The position numbers and the translations under genes are program-made. Positions 16,902 through 25,358 of a DNA stretch of 64,000 nt are shown piece by piece; position 1 is the stretch's first letter, and every line of letters starts with the position of its first letter. A model generated the notes under the pieces. The model was not told the origin of the DNA and searched no databases. It was given only the letters and a program-made list of their open reading frames with translations. The DNA is from Rhodococcus sp. OK519 (GTDB lineage Bacteria > Actinomycetota > Actinomycetes > Mycobacteriales > Mycobacteriaceae), in contig NZ_QAOW01000007.1 in NCBI RefSeq assembly GCF_003051005.1, positions 1 through 64,000 of the forward strand, given 5' to 3'.

Positions 16902-17879
16902 TCAGTCGAGCCCGCGCAGGAACTCGAGCATCGCGGCGTTGACCTCCTCGGCTGCCTCCATCTGCACGAAATGCCCGACGTCGGGGATCACGTGGGTGGA
17001 GCGCAGGCCGGGCACCATCGACGCCATCGTCTCGAACGGGTTCTCGCCCATCATCTCCAGCACCGGATCCTTCGAGCCGGCGATGAACGTGGTCGGCACC
17101 GTGATCGGGCGGCCGTGCAGTTCCTCGTTCTGCTCCCACACGTAGTCGTCGGCGCGGTACCAGTTGAGCCCGCCCGTGAAGCCGGTGCGGGTGAACTCGT
17201 CCACGTAGTAGTCGAACTCCTCCTCGCTCAGCCACGACCACGGCAGCGCCGGCGGCTCGGGCAGCACGTCGAGGTATCCGTTGCCCTCGTACGGGAAGTC
17301 CCAGCAGTCGAGGTAGCGGTTGGCGCCGCTGAGCGCGTGGAAGATCTTGGCCAGGAACTCCCGCGGGTTCTCGCCGAGTTCTCGATCGGCCGGCCCGTGC
17401 TCCTGGAAGTAGTGCAGGTGCACGAAGTGCTGCGACGCGAGATACCGGAACCCGTCGGTGGGTCGGACGGGTTGCCGCGGCATCCGCGGAACACTCAACT
17501 GCATCAGCGCGCGGACCCGGCCCGGCGCCCAGTTCGGCAGGTCCCACACCAGTTGCGCGCCGAAGTCGTGGCCCGCGAACACAGCCTGCTCGATACCGAG
17601 GGCGTCCAGGAGACCGACCATGTCGTCGACGGTGTGCCGACGGTCGTACTCGCGCGGATCCGACGGCACGTCGGTGCGGCCGTACCCGCGCATATCGGGG
17701 GCGATCACCCGATATCCGGCCGCCGACAGCGCCGACAACTGGTGCCGCCAGCTGTACCAGAGTCCCGGGAAGCCGTGACACAGGACGACAGGATCGCCCT
17801 GGCCCTGCTCCGCGATGTGCATGTCGATATCGCCGACGCGCACGGTTCGGTGAGTGAGTGTTTTTGCAGGATCGGTCAT
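16902..17879 (-). CDS. Alpha/beta hydrolase, soluble epoxide hydrolase type
   Basis: A 325-residue hydrolase with the oxyanion motif HGFPGLWYSWRHQL (35-48), the nucleophile elbow GHDFGA with Asp105, a cap domain containing the YRADDY segment with a candidate epoxide-polarising Tyr, and a terminal HFVQMEAAEEV with the catalytic His. An Asp nucleophile in this context indicates an epoxide hydrolase like mycobacterial EphB and argues against an esterase; haloalkane dehalogenase is a less likely alternative. The gene starts 14 bases after the lipase gene and should be its operon partner, which suggests a role with lipid-derived epoxides. Confidence 0.87.
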   Translation of the reverse strand: MTDPAKTLTHRTVRVGDIDMHIAEQGQGDPVVLCHGFPGLWYSWRHQLSALSAAGYRVIAPDMRGYGRTDVPSDPREYDRRHTVDDMVGLLDALGIEQAVFAGHDFGAQLVWDLPNWAPGRVRALMQLSVPRMPRQPVRPTDGFRYLASQHFVHLHYFQEHGPADRELGENPREFLAKIFHALSGANRYLDCWDFPYEGNGYLDVLPEPPALPWSWLSEEEFDYYVDEFTRTGFTGGLNWYRADDYVWEQNEELHGRPITVPTTFIAGSKDPVLEMMGENPFETMASMVPGLRSTHVIPDVGHFVQMEAAEEVNAAMLEFLRGLD

Positions 17880-17893
17880 TCCGGGAGATTAGG

Positions 17894-18730
17894 TCAATTC
17901 AGGCGAGGGCGGAGCCAATCGACGAGATCGTCGAGCACCTTCTCCTGCTCAGGTTCGTTGAACACCTCGTGGAACAAGCCGTCGTACGTCTTGAACGTCA
18001 GGTCCTTCGACCCGGCGCGTGCCGCGATCATCCGGCTTCCGGAGATGTCGGCGAGACGGTCCTCGGTGCCGTGTAGCACCAGGACCGGCAGGGTCAGCGA
18101 CGGCAGCCGTGCCGGGAAGCTCTTGGCCGCGGTGATCATGCCGCGCGCGATGCCGGCCTTGACCTTTCCGTGATGGACCAGTGGGTCGGACTCGTACGCC
18201 GCCACCACCGCGGGATCACGCGAGACGGCCTTCGCGTCGAGGGTCTCCACGGGAACCCCCGGCGCGAACCGTCCGATGATCTTGCCGATCTCGATCACGA
18301 TCTTGGGTTTGCCGCTGGTGACATCGACGGCGGGCGCCGACAGGATCAGACCCGCCAGTTCGTCCTGGTGATCGAGTGCGTACGACAGCGCGATCGCCCC
18401 GCCCATGCTGTGCCCCAACAGGAACCGGTCGAGTCCTGGGTTCTGGGCAGTCGCGATGCCCGACAGTCGGTGCAGATCGTCGGTGAACTCCGACCAGTCG
18501 TGCAGTTCGATCCGCTTGCCGCCGGAACGCCCGTGCCCGCGGTGATCGGGCGCGTAGACGACCAGGCCGAGCGCCGTCAAACGTTCGATGACGTGATCGT
18601 AGCGGCGCGCGTGCTCGCCCAGGCCGTGCGCGAGCAGAAGGACGCCCGTCGGCGGACCGTCCGGACGCCAGACGTCGTACACGATGCGGGTGCCGTGCAC
18701 CCCGGCGAATTCCGACTCTGTGTGCTGCAC
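17894..18730 (-). CDS. Monoacylglycerol lipase (Rv0183-like)
   Basis: A 278-residue alpha/beta hydrolase. AHGLGEHARRYDHV (34-47), GHSMGG with Ser108, DHRGHGRSGGKR, a late TEDRLADI with the acid and FHEVFNEPEQ with the His match the monoacylglycerol lipase family. The best comparison I can make from memory is M. tuberculosis Rv0183, a secreted or surface-associated monoacylglycerol lipase of 279 residues. The GTG at 18730 gives an N-terminus aligned with that protein. In M. tuberculosis this gene lies next to sigG; here the SigG-like gene is 1.5 kb away. It heads an operon with the epoxide hydrolase. Confidence 0.9.
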   Translation of the reverse strand: MQHTESEFAGVHGTRIVYDVWRPDGPPTGVLLLAHGLGEHARRYDHVIERLTALGLVVYAPDHRGHGRSGGKRIELHDWSEFTDDLHRLSGIATAQNPGLDRFLLGHSMGGAIALSYALDHQDELAGLILSAPAVDVTSGKPKIVIEIGKIIGRFAPGVPVETLDAKAVSRDPAVVAAYESDPLVHHGKVKAGIARGMITAAKSFPARLPSLTLPVLVLHGTEDRLADISGSRMIAARAGSKDLTFKTYDGLFHEVFNEPEQEKVLDDLVDWLRPRLN

Positions 18731-18775
18731 GTCGCCGAGTCTAGGTCGGCGAACGCGGCCATGGGGCGATTGTCG

Positions 18776-18805
18776 CCCGGCGCTTGTCGGCCCGGCGCTT
18801 GTCAG
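18776..18805 (+). repeat. Two 15-bp tandem repeats
   Basis: CCCGGCGCTTGTCGG (18776-18790) is followed by a copy with one change (18791-18805) in the intergenic region between the lipase and FHA genes. Short and probably slippage-derived; no function is evident. Confidence 0.6.
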
Positions 18806-18859
18806 CCCGTTCGTCCGGCGGCACGATGAAGGTGGCCGGCAGGAGTGACTGGAGTGCCC

Positions 18860-19480
18860 ATGAGCGCGACCGATGCCCCGTACCTGAGGTACACCGACAA
18901 GACCGGGCAGGCCCGCGAGGTTCCGCTGTCCGTCGACACCCCACGCGTGACGGTGGGCCGGGCATCCGACGCGGACGTCTCGCTGGCCGCCGACCCGGAG
19001 GTCTCCCGCCTGCACGCGACACTCGAGTGGATCGGCACCGACTGGACCATCGTCGACGACGGCCTGTCCCGCAACGGCACGTTCGTCAACGGTGAGCGCA
19101 TCACGGGACGCAGGCGCCTGCGCAACGGCGACAGCATCCGGATCGGCAACTCGGCGTTCGTGTTCCGCGACCTGACGGGCCAGGTCGGCGAGCCGACCCG
19201 CGTGGCCGCCGACATTCCGACGGTGCGGTCGTTGACGCGGACCCAACGCTCGATCCTGGTCGCGCTGTGCCGGCCGTACAAGCACAATGCGGCGTTCGCG
19301 AATCCGGCGTCCAATCAGCAGGTCGCCGATGAGGTGTTCCTGAGCGTCGACGCCGTCAAGACGCACCTGCGCGCGCTGTTCGCGAAGTTCGGTGTCGAAA
19401 ATCTGCCGCAGAACCAGAAGCGGTTGCGCCTCGTCGAGAAGGCCCTGCACAGCGGGGTGATCACCGAACACGATCTGTGA
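18860..19480 (+). CDS. FHA-domain protein with C-terminal helix-turn-helix
   Basis: A 206-residue protein. The N-terminal FHA domain shows GRASDADV (33-40), SRLHATLEW (49-57) and SRNGTFVNG (70-78), the residues that bind phosphothreonine. The second half (about 125-206) contains TRTQRSILVALCRPYK and NQQVADEVFLSVDAVKTHLR, which reads as a LuxR/GerE-like or winged helix-turn-helix. FHA plus HTH suggests a transcription factor whose partner choice depends on Ser/Thr kinase phosphorylation. ATG at 18860 has GGAG five bases upstream. Its 3' end is only six bases from the end of the convergent sigD gene. Confidence 0.85.
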   Translation: MSATDAPYLRYTDKTGQAREVPLSVDTPRVTVGRASDADVSLAADPEVSRLHATLEWIGTDWTIVDDGLSRNGTFVNGERITGRRRLRNGDSIRIGNSAFVFRDLTGQVGEPTRVAADIPTVRSLTRTQRSILVALCRPYKHNAAFANPASNQQVADEVFLSVDAVKTHLRALFAKFGVENLPQNQKRLRLVEKALHSGVITEHDL

Positions 19481-19486
19481 CACCCG

Positions 19487-20122
19487 TCAGGCCGCGGTGT
19501 CGGCGATGTCGGCGATCGCCGAGGTCTGCGGCAACTGGGAGCGCAGTCGAGCGAGCGCACGATGCTGCGCGATCCGCACCGCGCCCGGCGTCGTTCCCAG
19601 GGCGTCCGCGGTCTCGGTTGCCGACATGCCCCGTACCAGGCGCATCACCAGGATCTCGCGGTGCCGGTGCGGCAGGGTTTCGACCAGGCTGCGGGCCCAG
19701 GTGCCCCGCTCCTGGGCGATGGCGCGTTCCTCGGGACCGGCGTCGGTGCACGCCACCTCTCCCGCATCCTCGAGTGGTGCGCAGGCCTTCCGGGCGGCGC
19801 GGCGGGCATCGACCACCTTGTGGCTCGCAATCGCGTACACATACGTCAGGAAGGACGCCCCGCGGTCGCAGTATCGCGGCAGCGCGGTCATCAGTGCCAC
19901 ACACACCTCGTGGGAAACGTCCTCGGCCACCGACTGCAGCGCGCCACGGCCGAGGCGGGCGAAGCAGTAGCGGCGCACCAGCGGATAGACGATCGCGAGC
20001 ACGCGCTCCCGCGCCTCCCGGTCCCCGGCCACCGCGTCGGGCACCCACTCCTGCAACACCTCACGGGCACGGGCAGCGGACATCTCGTTCTTCGCCTTCA
20101 GGGTCGTCACGTTCGCACGCAT
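19487..20122 (-). CDS. sigD: ECF sigma factor, SigD/ShbA type
   Basis: A 211-residue sigma factor with region 2 (DVSHEVCVALMTALPRY followed by FLTYVYAIASHKVVDARRAA) and region 4 (LPHRHREILVMRLVRGMSAT then GTTPGAVRIAQHRALARL). The wording of these segments matches M. tuberculosis SigD closely and Streptomyces ShbA more distantly; SigD supports ribosomal and stationary-phase programmes, and ShbA transcribes the principal sigma gene. ATG at 20122 has GGGAG upstream. No anti-sigma gene (RsdA type) lies next to it in the window, which is unusual for SigD. It converges with the FHA gene. Confidence 0.85.
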   Translation of the reverse strand: MRANVTTLKAKNEMSAARAREVLQEWVPDAVAGDREARERVLAIVYPLVRRYCFARLGRGALQSVAEDVSHEVCVALMTALPRYCDRGASFLTYVYAIASHKVVDARRAARKACAPLEDAGEVACTDAGPEERAIAQERGTWARSLVETLPHRHREILVMRLVRGMSATETADALGTTPGAVRIAQHRALARLRSQLPQTSAIADIADTAA

Positions 20123-20265
20123 GTCGTATCTCCCAACGCGGACGGCGCGGTCGGCCGGTCCATGTCTTCGATCCTCGGCGCGTTCGGCGGCCCCCGACAG
20201 GCACCCTCGGGTGGCGCTCCCGCACCCTGTTCCGCTTGTCGGTATCCGCCGCTAGGGTTCCGAAC

Positions 20266-21255
20266 ATGACCGTAGAGCAGAGCCTCGACGACCAATTCCT
20301 CACGGCCGCAGATCCTTACCGGCGCGAACTACTGGCCCACTGTTACCGCATGATGGGCTCCATACACGACGCCGAGGACCTGCTGCAGGAGACGCTGGTG
20401 CGTGCATGGCGCGGCTACGGCAAGTTCGACGGCCGCTCGTCCATCCGCACGTGGTTGCACCGGATCGCCACCAACACGTGCCTGACGGCGCTCGAGGGCC
20501 GCGATCGGCGGCCACTGCCCACCGGACTGGGTGCGCCCAGTTCCGATCCGTCGGACGACCTGATCGAACGCGGGGAGGTGCCGTGGCTCCAACCGATCCC
20601 GGATTCCATGGTGTGGGGTGATTCGACTTGGGGGGCCGACGATCCCGCGACGGTGGTCGCCGGACGCGAGTCGGTGCGGCTGGCCTTCGTGGCAGCTCTG
20701 CAGCATCTGTCGGCCCGGCAACGCGCCGTGCTGGTGTTGCGCGACGTATTGCAGTGGAAGGCGTCAGAGGTGGCCGATGCGATGGGCACGTCCACCGCGG
20801 CCGTCAACAGTCTGCTGCAGCGCGCCCGCGCCCAACTGTCCGAGGCGACGCCCACCCAGGACAACCTCGTCGAACCGGAGTCCGACGACGCCCGCGAACT
20901 GCTGCGCCGCTATGTCGACGGGTTCGAGCGGTACGACATCGACGGCCTGGTGGATCTGTTCACTCAGGACGCCGTGTGGGAGATGCCGCCGTTCGTCGGC
21001 TGGTACGTCGGCGGGCCCGACATCGCGCGGCTCATCAAGGAGAAGTGCCCGTCCGACGGTCCGGGCGACATGCGCCTGCTGCCGGCATCCGCGAACGGCC
21101 AGCCCGCGCTCGGCCTGTACATGCGTGAAGAGGACGGCGTCCACCGTCCATTCCAGCTCCACGTCCTCGACATCACCGAGCGCGGGGTCGCCCACGTCAC
21201 GTGCTTCTTCGACATCGACCTGTTCGCGAGGTTCGGGCTGCCGTCGCAGCTCTGA
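20266..21255 (+). CDS. sigG: ECF sigma factor with SnoaL-like C-terminal domain, SigG type
   Basis: A 329-residue protein: region 2 (DAEDLLQETLVRAWRG, about 36-51), region 4 (LSARQRAVLVLRDVLQWKAS, AVNSLLQRARAQL, about 145-190), then a SnoaL/NTF2-like domain (about 205-325) with YDIDGLVDLFTQDAVWEMP. Such sigma factors carry a fused regulatory domain in place of a separate anti-sigma factor. Order and wording fit M. tuberculosis SigG, which is also near a monoacylglycerol lipase gene and a pirin gene. The signal it senses is unknown. It is divergent from sigD with 143 bases between, where no clear promoter was picked out. Confidence 0.85.
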   Translation: MTVEQSLDDQFLTAADPYRRELLAHCYRMMGSIHDAEDLLQETLVRAWRGYGKFDGRSSIRTWLHRIATNTCLTALEGRDRRPLPTGLGAPSSDPSDDLIERGEVPWLQPIPDSMVWGDSTWGADDPATVVAGRESVRLAFVAALQHLSARQRAVLVLRDVLQWKASEVADAMGTSTAAVNSLLQRARAQLSEATPTQDNLVEPESDDARELLRRYVDGFERYDIDGLVDLFTQDAVWEMPPFVGWYVGGPDIARLIKEKCPSDGPGDMRLLPASANGQPALGLYMREEDGVHRPFQLHVLDITERGVAHVTCFFDIDLFARFGLPSQL

Positions 21256-21278
21256 CACCCCGCGGGGCGGTCACCGAG

Positions 21279-21683
21279 TCACTGACCGGCAGCGGCCGGA
21301 TCCATCCACATGACCTCCCAGACGTGGTTGTCGAGGTCGCGGAACGACCGTCCGTACATGAACCCGTGGTCCTGCGGGTCCATCCACTTGGTGCCGCCGG
21401 CGGCGATCGCGGCATCGACCAGCGAGTCGACGCCCTCACGGCTGTCTGCCGAGATGCACGTGAGCACCTCACGGCTCTTCGACGTGTCGCAGATGTCGTC
21501 GGCGATGAAGTCGCGGAAGCGCTCGGTCTGCAGCAGCATGATCCAGGCCGAGTCGCTGATCGCCATGCAGGCGGTCTTTTCGTCACAGAACTGTTCGTTG
21601 AACTCGAAGCCGAGGCCACCGAAGAACGCACGGGTGGCGGCGACGTCCTCGACCGGCAGGTTGACGAAGATCAGACGGGACAT
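21279..21683 (-). CDS. VOC-family (glyoxalase/bleomycin-resistance-like) protein
   Basis: A 134-residue protein starting MSRLIFVNLPVEDVAATRAF, with the two beta-alpha-beta-beta-beta modules of the vicinal oxygen chelate fold and the closing DLDNHVWEVMWMD segment typical of COG3607-type proteins. The metal ligands of true glyoxalase I are only partly recognisable, so the activity is not assigned. ATG at 21683 has GGAG six bases upstream. It converges with sigG; a perfect CCCCGCGGGG lies in the short gap. Confidence 0.83.
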   Translation of the reverse strand: MSRLIFVNLPVEDVAATRAFFGGLGFEFNEQFCDEKTACMAISDSAWIMLLQTERFRDFIADDICDTSKSREVLTCISADSREGVDSLVDAAIAAGGTKWMDPQDHGFMYGRSFRDLDNHVWEVMWMDPAAAGQ

Positions 21684-21815
21684 GGGGCTCTCCATTGCTC
21701 GCAGTGAGGGTCGGGCCGAGCCCGCTTCGGGGCTCGCACAGAGAACAGACCACCGCCGCACCGAAAACTCATCGCGGGGCTAGGCACACGACCGGCGCGG
21801 TGGTCTCATGGATTC

Positions 21816-22061
21816 ATGAGTGAGGACAAGCGACACTTCGTGGCGAGTCGACTCGACGGACTCATCCACACGCTCGAACTGCAAGCACCGACCGAGCGCG
21901 AGCCGTCACCGGTACCCACCGCCAACGGGTTCACCGGATCTCTCGCCGAGGCGCAACGGCACCGGGCCGAACTGGAATCCGCGACGCCCGCCCGCGTGGA
22001 CGAGATCGCGGCCGGCTATCCGGAGATCGCGAAGGACTGGGCCGAGAAACAGACAGCCTGA
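21816..22061 (+). CDS. Small hypothetical protein
   Basis: An 81-residue, acidic, soluble protein (MSEDKRHFVASRLDG at the start, GYPEIAKDWAEKQTA at the end) with no membrane segment and no motif I can name. Codon use is like its neighbours. No clear ribosome site precedes the ATG, so it may be leaderless. It is divergent from the VOC gene. The 240 bases after it, up to the alpha/beta hydrolase, show no gene or hairpin that I can support. Confidence 0.55.
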   Translation: MSEDKRHFVASRLDGLIHTLELQAPTEREPSPVPTANGFTGSLAEAQRHRAELESATPARVDEIAAGYPEIAKDWAEKQTA

Positions 22062-22301
22062 GCAGGCTCGGCATCCGTACAGGAAGGCCACGCCCGCGGC
22101 GTCGAGCTTCTCGACCCGGCGATGTTCGGCGAGGACCGGCGTCGCACCGGGACCTTCCGCACCGGTACGGCCGATCCGACACCGAGGGGGTGGAAAGCCC
22201 ACACCTCGGTGATCGGCCGACCACCTCGGGGACTCTGTCGGCCGCTCCTCCCGACGACGAGATTGGAGTGTGCAGGAACGACACGAGCCCGGGAGGATGC
22301 C

Positions 22302-23186
22302 ATGAGGACGAGCACTCACGAACGCAGCCGTCGTCACGTGGTGGAGTCCGAGGACGGGGTGTCGCTCGCGGTCCGCGAGTACGGACCGACTGATGCACCG
22401 GTCACCGCGGTGTTCGTGCACGGGCACTGCCTGCACACCCACTCGTGGGCGCGTCTGCGTTCGCATCTGACGCGCGAGTGGGGCACCGCGGTGCGGATGG
22501 TGTTCTACGACCATCGCGGCCACGGCGAATCCGGCAGCGCGCCGGCACACACGTACACGATCGACCAGTTGGGCCGCGATCTCGAGGCGGTCATCCGGTC
22601 GACCGTTCCGTCCGGTCCCATCGTCCTGGTGGGTCACTCGATGGGCGGCATGACAGCCCTCGCCTACGCGCGCCAGAACCCGCAGACCGTGGGCGACCGC
22701 ATCGTCGGAGTGGGTCTGCTCTCCACCGCGGCAGGCGACATCACACGTTCGGGACTCGGCCGATTCCTGCGGCACCCGCTCGTCTCCGCGTTCCAGTTCG
22801 GTGTCGAGCGCATGCCGCGCCTCAGCCAGCGCCTGATCAGTCTCGTCCTCGACAACCCCACGTCGGTGGTGACGATGTACGGATTCCTGCGGTCACTGGT
22901 CGGCTTCGACGAGTCGCATTCTCTCGCCCGATTGGCCGCGATACCGTCCCTCGTCCTCGGCGGCACCGCGGACATGGTCACGCCCTTCGAACACTCGGTC
23001 GCGATCGCGTCGAATCTCCCCTCCGCCGAACTTGTTCGGCTCGGCGGTGCGGGACATTCGGTGATCCTGGAGCAGGCGTGCGAGGTGGCGCACGCCTTGG
23101 TGCGTCTCGTCGACCGCGCGGTGGAGCATCACTCGACGGGTCACCCCGCCGCGAGTTCCCCGGTGACCGCCACGAGTGTCGCGTGA
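22302..23186 (+). CDS. Alpha/beta-fold hydrolase
   Basis: A 294-residue serine hydrolase. FVHGHCLHTHSWARL is the oxyanion region, GHSMGGMTALAY carries the nucleophile, GGTADMVTPFEHS has the acid residue and GGAGHSVILE the His. The cap helices (FLRHPLVSAFQFGVERMPRL) suggest a hydrophobic substrate such as a lipid ester. ATG at 22302 has GGGAGG six bases upstream, a strong site. Its 3' end overlaps the 3' end of the convergent unknown gene at 23141-23587 by 46 bases. The substrate is not predictable. Confidence 0.87.
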   Translation: MRTSTHERSRRHVVESEDGVSLAVREYGPTDAPVTAVFVHGHCLHTHSWARLRSHLTREWGTAVRMVFYDHRGHGESGSAPAHTYTIDQLGRDLEAVIRSTVPSGPIVLVGHSMGGMTALAYARQNPQTVGDRIVGVGLLSTAAGDITRSGLGRFLRHPLVSAFQFGVERMPRLSQRLISLVLDNPTSVVTMYGFLRSLVGFDESHSLARLAAIPSLVLGGTADMVTPFEHSVAIASNLPSAELVRLGGAGHSVILEQACEVAHALVRLVDRAVEHHSTGHPAASSPVTATSVA

Positions 23187-23587
23187 CCGGAGGCTGCCGC
23201 GTCGGCAAAACCGCACGCGTCCTCCGGGGACGCCCCTCGGCCGATCTCGGCGGTGAAGTCCGTGTGCCACCGGGCGAGTCGATCCGGATCCCATCCGAGC
23301 AGCGCACGATCCATCAGCAGTCGTTCGCACACACCACGCGACGCCTGAATCCGTTGCTTCGAGACGGTGCCGACCCGCCCGAGGATGTCGGCGGGAAGCA
23401 GTGGTCTCGACGTGGTCCGGTAGTGCGCCCACGTCGCCTCGAGAACATCGGATTCCGCACAGTCCCTGAGTATCTCCGACCAGTAATACTCACCCGGCTC
23501 GTCCGGCACGGGTACCTGTTCGACGCCGGCCCGAATCCGCAGCACCTCTCGGCACGTGTACACGTCGACGGTCTTGACGGGGCTCAC
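23141..23587 (-). CDS. Hypothetical protein coupled to the acyl-CoA ligase
   Basis: A 148-residue soluble protein that I do not recognise. It starts at GTG 23587, which overlaps the TGA of the ligase gene (GTGA), so its translation is coupled to the ligase. The sequence is mostly helical, with EPGEYYWSEILRDCAESDVL and QRIQASRGVCERLLMDRALLGWDPDRLARW segments, two Cys residues and no signal or membrane part. The coupling suggests it serves the same pathway, perhaps as a small accessory or dehydratase-like subunit; this is inference only. Confidence 0.7.
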   Translation of the reverse strand: MSPVKTVDVYTCREVLRIRAGVEQVPVPDEPGEYYWSEILRDCAESDVLEATWAHYRTTSRPLLPADILGRVGTVSKQRIQASRGVCERLLMDRALLGWDPDRLARWHTDFTAEIGRGASPEDACGFADAAASGHATLVAVTGELAAG

Positions 23588-25239
23588 GGCACGCTCGCTC
23601 GAACCGTGGCGACGACGACCGACTCGAGGGCCATCGCGCGGATCTCGCCCTTGGCGAGCTTGCCGCCGGACGAACGCGGCAACTCGGCGGCGACGACGAG
23701 GTGCTCGGGGAACAGCTCCTTCGACACCCCGCGGGCACTCAGGTGCTCGACGAGGTCCGCCATGGTGAGTTCCCGGCCGGGGCGCAGACTCACCACCGCG
23801 CACACACGCTCGCCGAAGACAGGGTCGGGGACCGCGACGACGCCCGCCAGATCCACCGCCGGGTGCGTCTCGACCTCCTGCTCCACCTGCGGCGCCGAGA
23901 TGTTCTTGCCGCCGCGGATGATGATGTCCGACGTACGCCCCACGGGAGTCAGGTAGTCGTCCTCGACGGTCACGAGATCGCCCATCAGCATCCAACCGTC
24001 CTCGGTGAAGAGTTCGGCGTTGGCCGCGGCGTCGTCGTAGTATCCGGCGCACGTCAGCGGACCGCGACCACCCGGCTGGCCCGGGCCACCGCTGGCGGTC
24101 ACGTCGCGGCCGTCCTCGTCGAACAGGCGCACCTCCATCTCCGGGATCAACTGTCCGGACGTGTTGAGCCGCTTCGCGACTGAATCCTCGACCCGGGTGA
24201 CACTGAATGCGCCGCTCTCGTTCGACCCGAAGAACTGCAGCACTTTCGCTCCGGTCCGGTCCTCGAACTCGGCCGCACGATCCGCGGGCACCGCCTCACC
24301 CCCGGTGAACATCACCCGCAGCGACGACAGGTCCGCCTCCGCGGCGAGCGGAGAGTTCAACAGCATCCGGAACTGCGTACTGACACAGCACAGCACGGTG
24401 ACGCGCTCCTGCTCGATCATCCGAATCATGCTCTCCACATCGAACTTGGGAAGCACCACCGTGGGCGCACCGAGCATCGTCGGGGCGTAGTGCGACGTCC
24501 ACAACCCGAATCCGAACGGGGCCGGCACCGCACCGAAGAACACCTCGTCGTCGCTCAACCGACCCGCATCGATCGCCAGGCGGCTGAACGCGATCCACCG
24601 ATTGTCGAACTGCGTCACGCACTTCGGAAGCCCCGTCGTTCCGGACGTCGAGTTGAGCATGCTGAGATCGTTCGGGCCGAAGCTGCGGCGCTCGACGGCA
24701 TCGGAGTCGGCGCGGCCCGGCGTGATCGACACGGGAACGCGGCCGGAGACGTCGACGATCCTCTCCACACCGGCGTCCGACATCACCACGTGGAAATCAA
24801 GGGGAAGGCCGAGGTCACGCAGTTCCCGCACCACCGTGGCCGACGAACGACCGCCGAGAGCCTCGAGGCTGATCAATGCCCGCGCTCCGGTCTTGCGGAC
24901 CAGATGCGCAATCTCCCGGTCTCCCGCGCGGGCGCCGATTCCCACCGCGACGACACCGGCACGCGCCGTCGCCACCAGCGCGGCGTGCACGAGGAACGTG
25001 TCGGGCAGTTGTACCGCCACCCGGTCACCGACCTGGATGTCCAGAGCAACCAGGGCGCGCGCCAGATCTTCCGCGACGGAATCGTATGTCGCCCAGCTTG
25101 TTCGGCCTTCCGGAGTGATGTAGGCATCGGCACCGGGCGTCCGGGCCGCACGCTCACGTACCAACCGATGGAGCGGCTCCGTCCCCCACCAGCCGGACTC
25201 CACGTAGCGGCCGACAGCCTCAGGGTCGATCAGACTCAT
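23584..25239 (-). CDS. AMP-forming acyl-CoA ligase
   Basis: A 551-residue ANL-superfamily enzyme that activates a carboxylic acid as acyl-AMP and then acyl-CoA. The P-loop STSGTTGLPK (about 203-212), the FFGSNESGAFS motif (A5 region), GDLVTVEDDYLTPVGRTSD (A7/A8) and the catalytic Lys in PRSSGGKLAKGE near the C-terminus are intact. It reads closest to cyclohexanecarboxylate- or short/medium-chain-type ligases, but the acid is not predictable. ATG at 25239 has AGGAG upstream. It forms a two-gene operon with the GTGA-coupled unknown gene and is divergent from an FCD-type GntR gene, its probable regulator. Confidence 0.9.
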   Translation of the reverse strand: MSLIDPEAVGRYVESGWWGTEPLHRLVRERAARTPGADAYITPEGRTSWATYDSVAEDLARALVALDIQVGDRVAVQLPDTFLVHAALVATARAGVVAVGIGARAGDREIAHLVRKTGARALISLEALGGRSSATVVRELRDLGLPLDFHVVMSDAGVERIVDVSGRVPVSITPGRADSDAVERRSFGPNDLSMLNSTSGTTGLPKCVTQFDNRWIAFSRLAIDAGRLSDDEVFFGAVPAPFGFGLWTSHYAPTMLGAPTVVLPKFDVESMIRMIEQERVTVLCCVSTQFRMLLNSPLAAEADLSSLRVMFTGGEAVPADRAAEFEDRTGAKVLQFFGSNESGAFSVTRVEDSVAKRLNTSGQLIPEMEVRLFDEDGRDVTASGGPGQPGGRGPLTCAGYYDDAAANAELFTEDGWMLMGDLVTVEDDYLTPVGRTSDIIIRGGKNISAPQVEQEVETHPAVDLAGVVAVPDPVFGERVCAVVSLRPGRELTMADLVEHLSARGVSKELFPEHLVVAAELPRSSGGKLAKGEIRAMALESVVVATVRASVP

Positions 25240-25278
25240 CTGTTTCTCCTTGTCCGGGGACGACGCGCCCCCGCGGGT

Positions 25279-25307
25279 ACTGACTTCGCTAACATTCAGA
25301 ACTAAGG
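25279..25307 (+). promoter_or_regulatory. Promoter of the GntR gene
   Basis: CTGACT (25279-25284) and TAAGGT (25302-25307) are spaced by 17 bases in the divergent region between the ligase and GntR genes. A start near 25314 would give a leader of about 45 bases. Confidence 0.45.
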
Positions 25308-25358
25308 TGACGGATCCCGTGTCGGAGAAGCCGTCGGCGACCGGAAGGAAGTGACGCG

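Noticed and set aside
18776-18805. A CRISPR-like direct repeat
   Set aside because: Only two adjacent 15-bp units with no spacer; simple tandem duplication. No CRISPR array or cas gene was seen anywhere in the window.
22062-22301. A possible small RNA or riboswitch in the gap before the alpha/beta hydrolase
   Set aside because: No conserved-looking stem set, terminator or promoter could be identified in these 240 bases.
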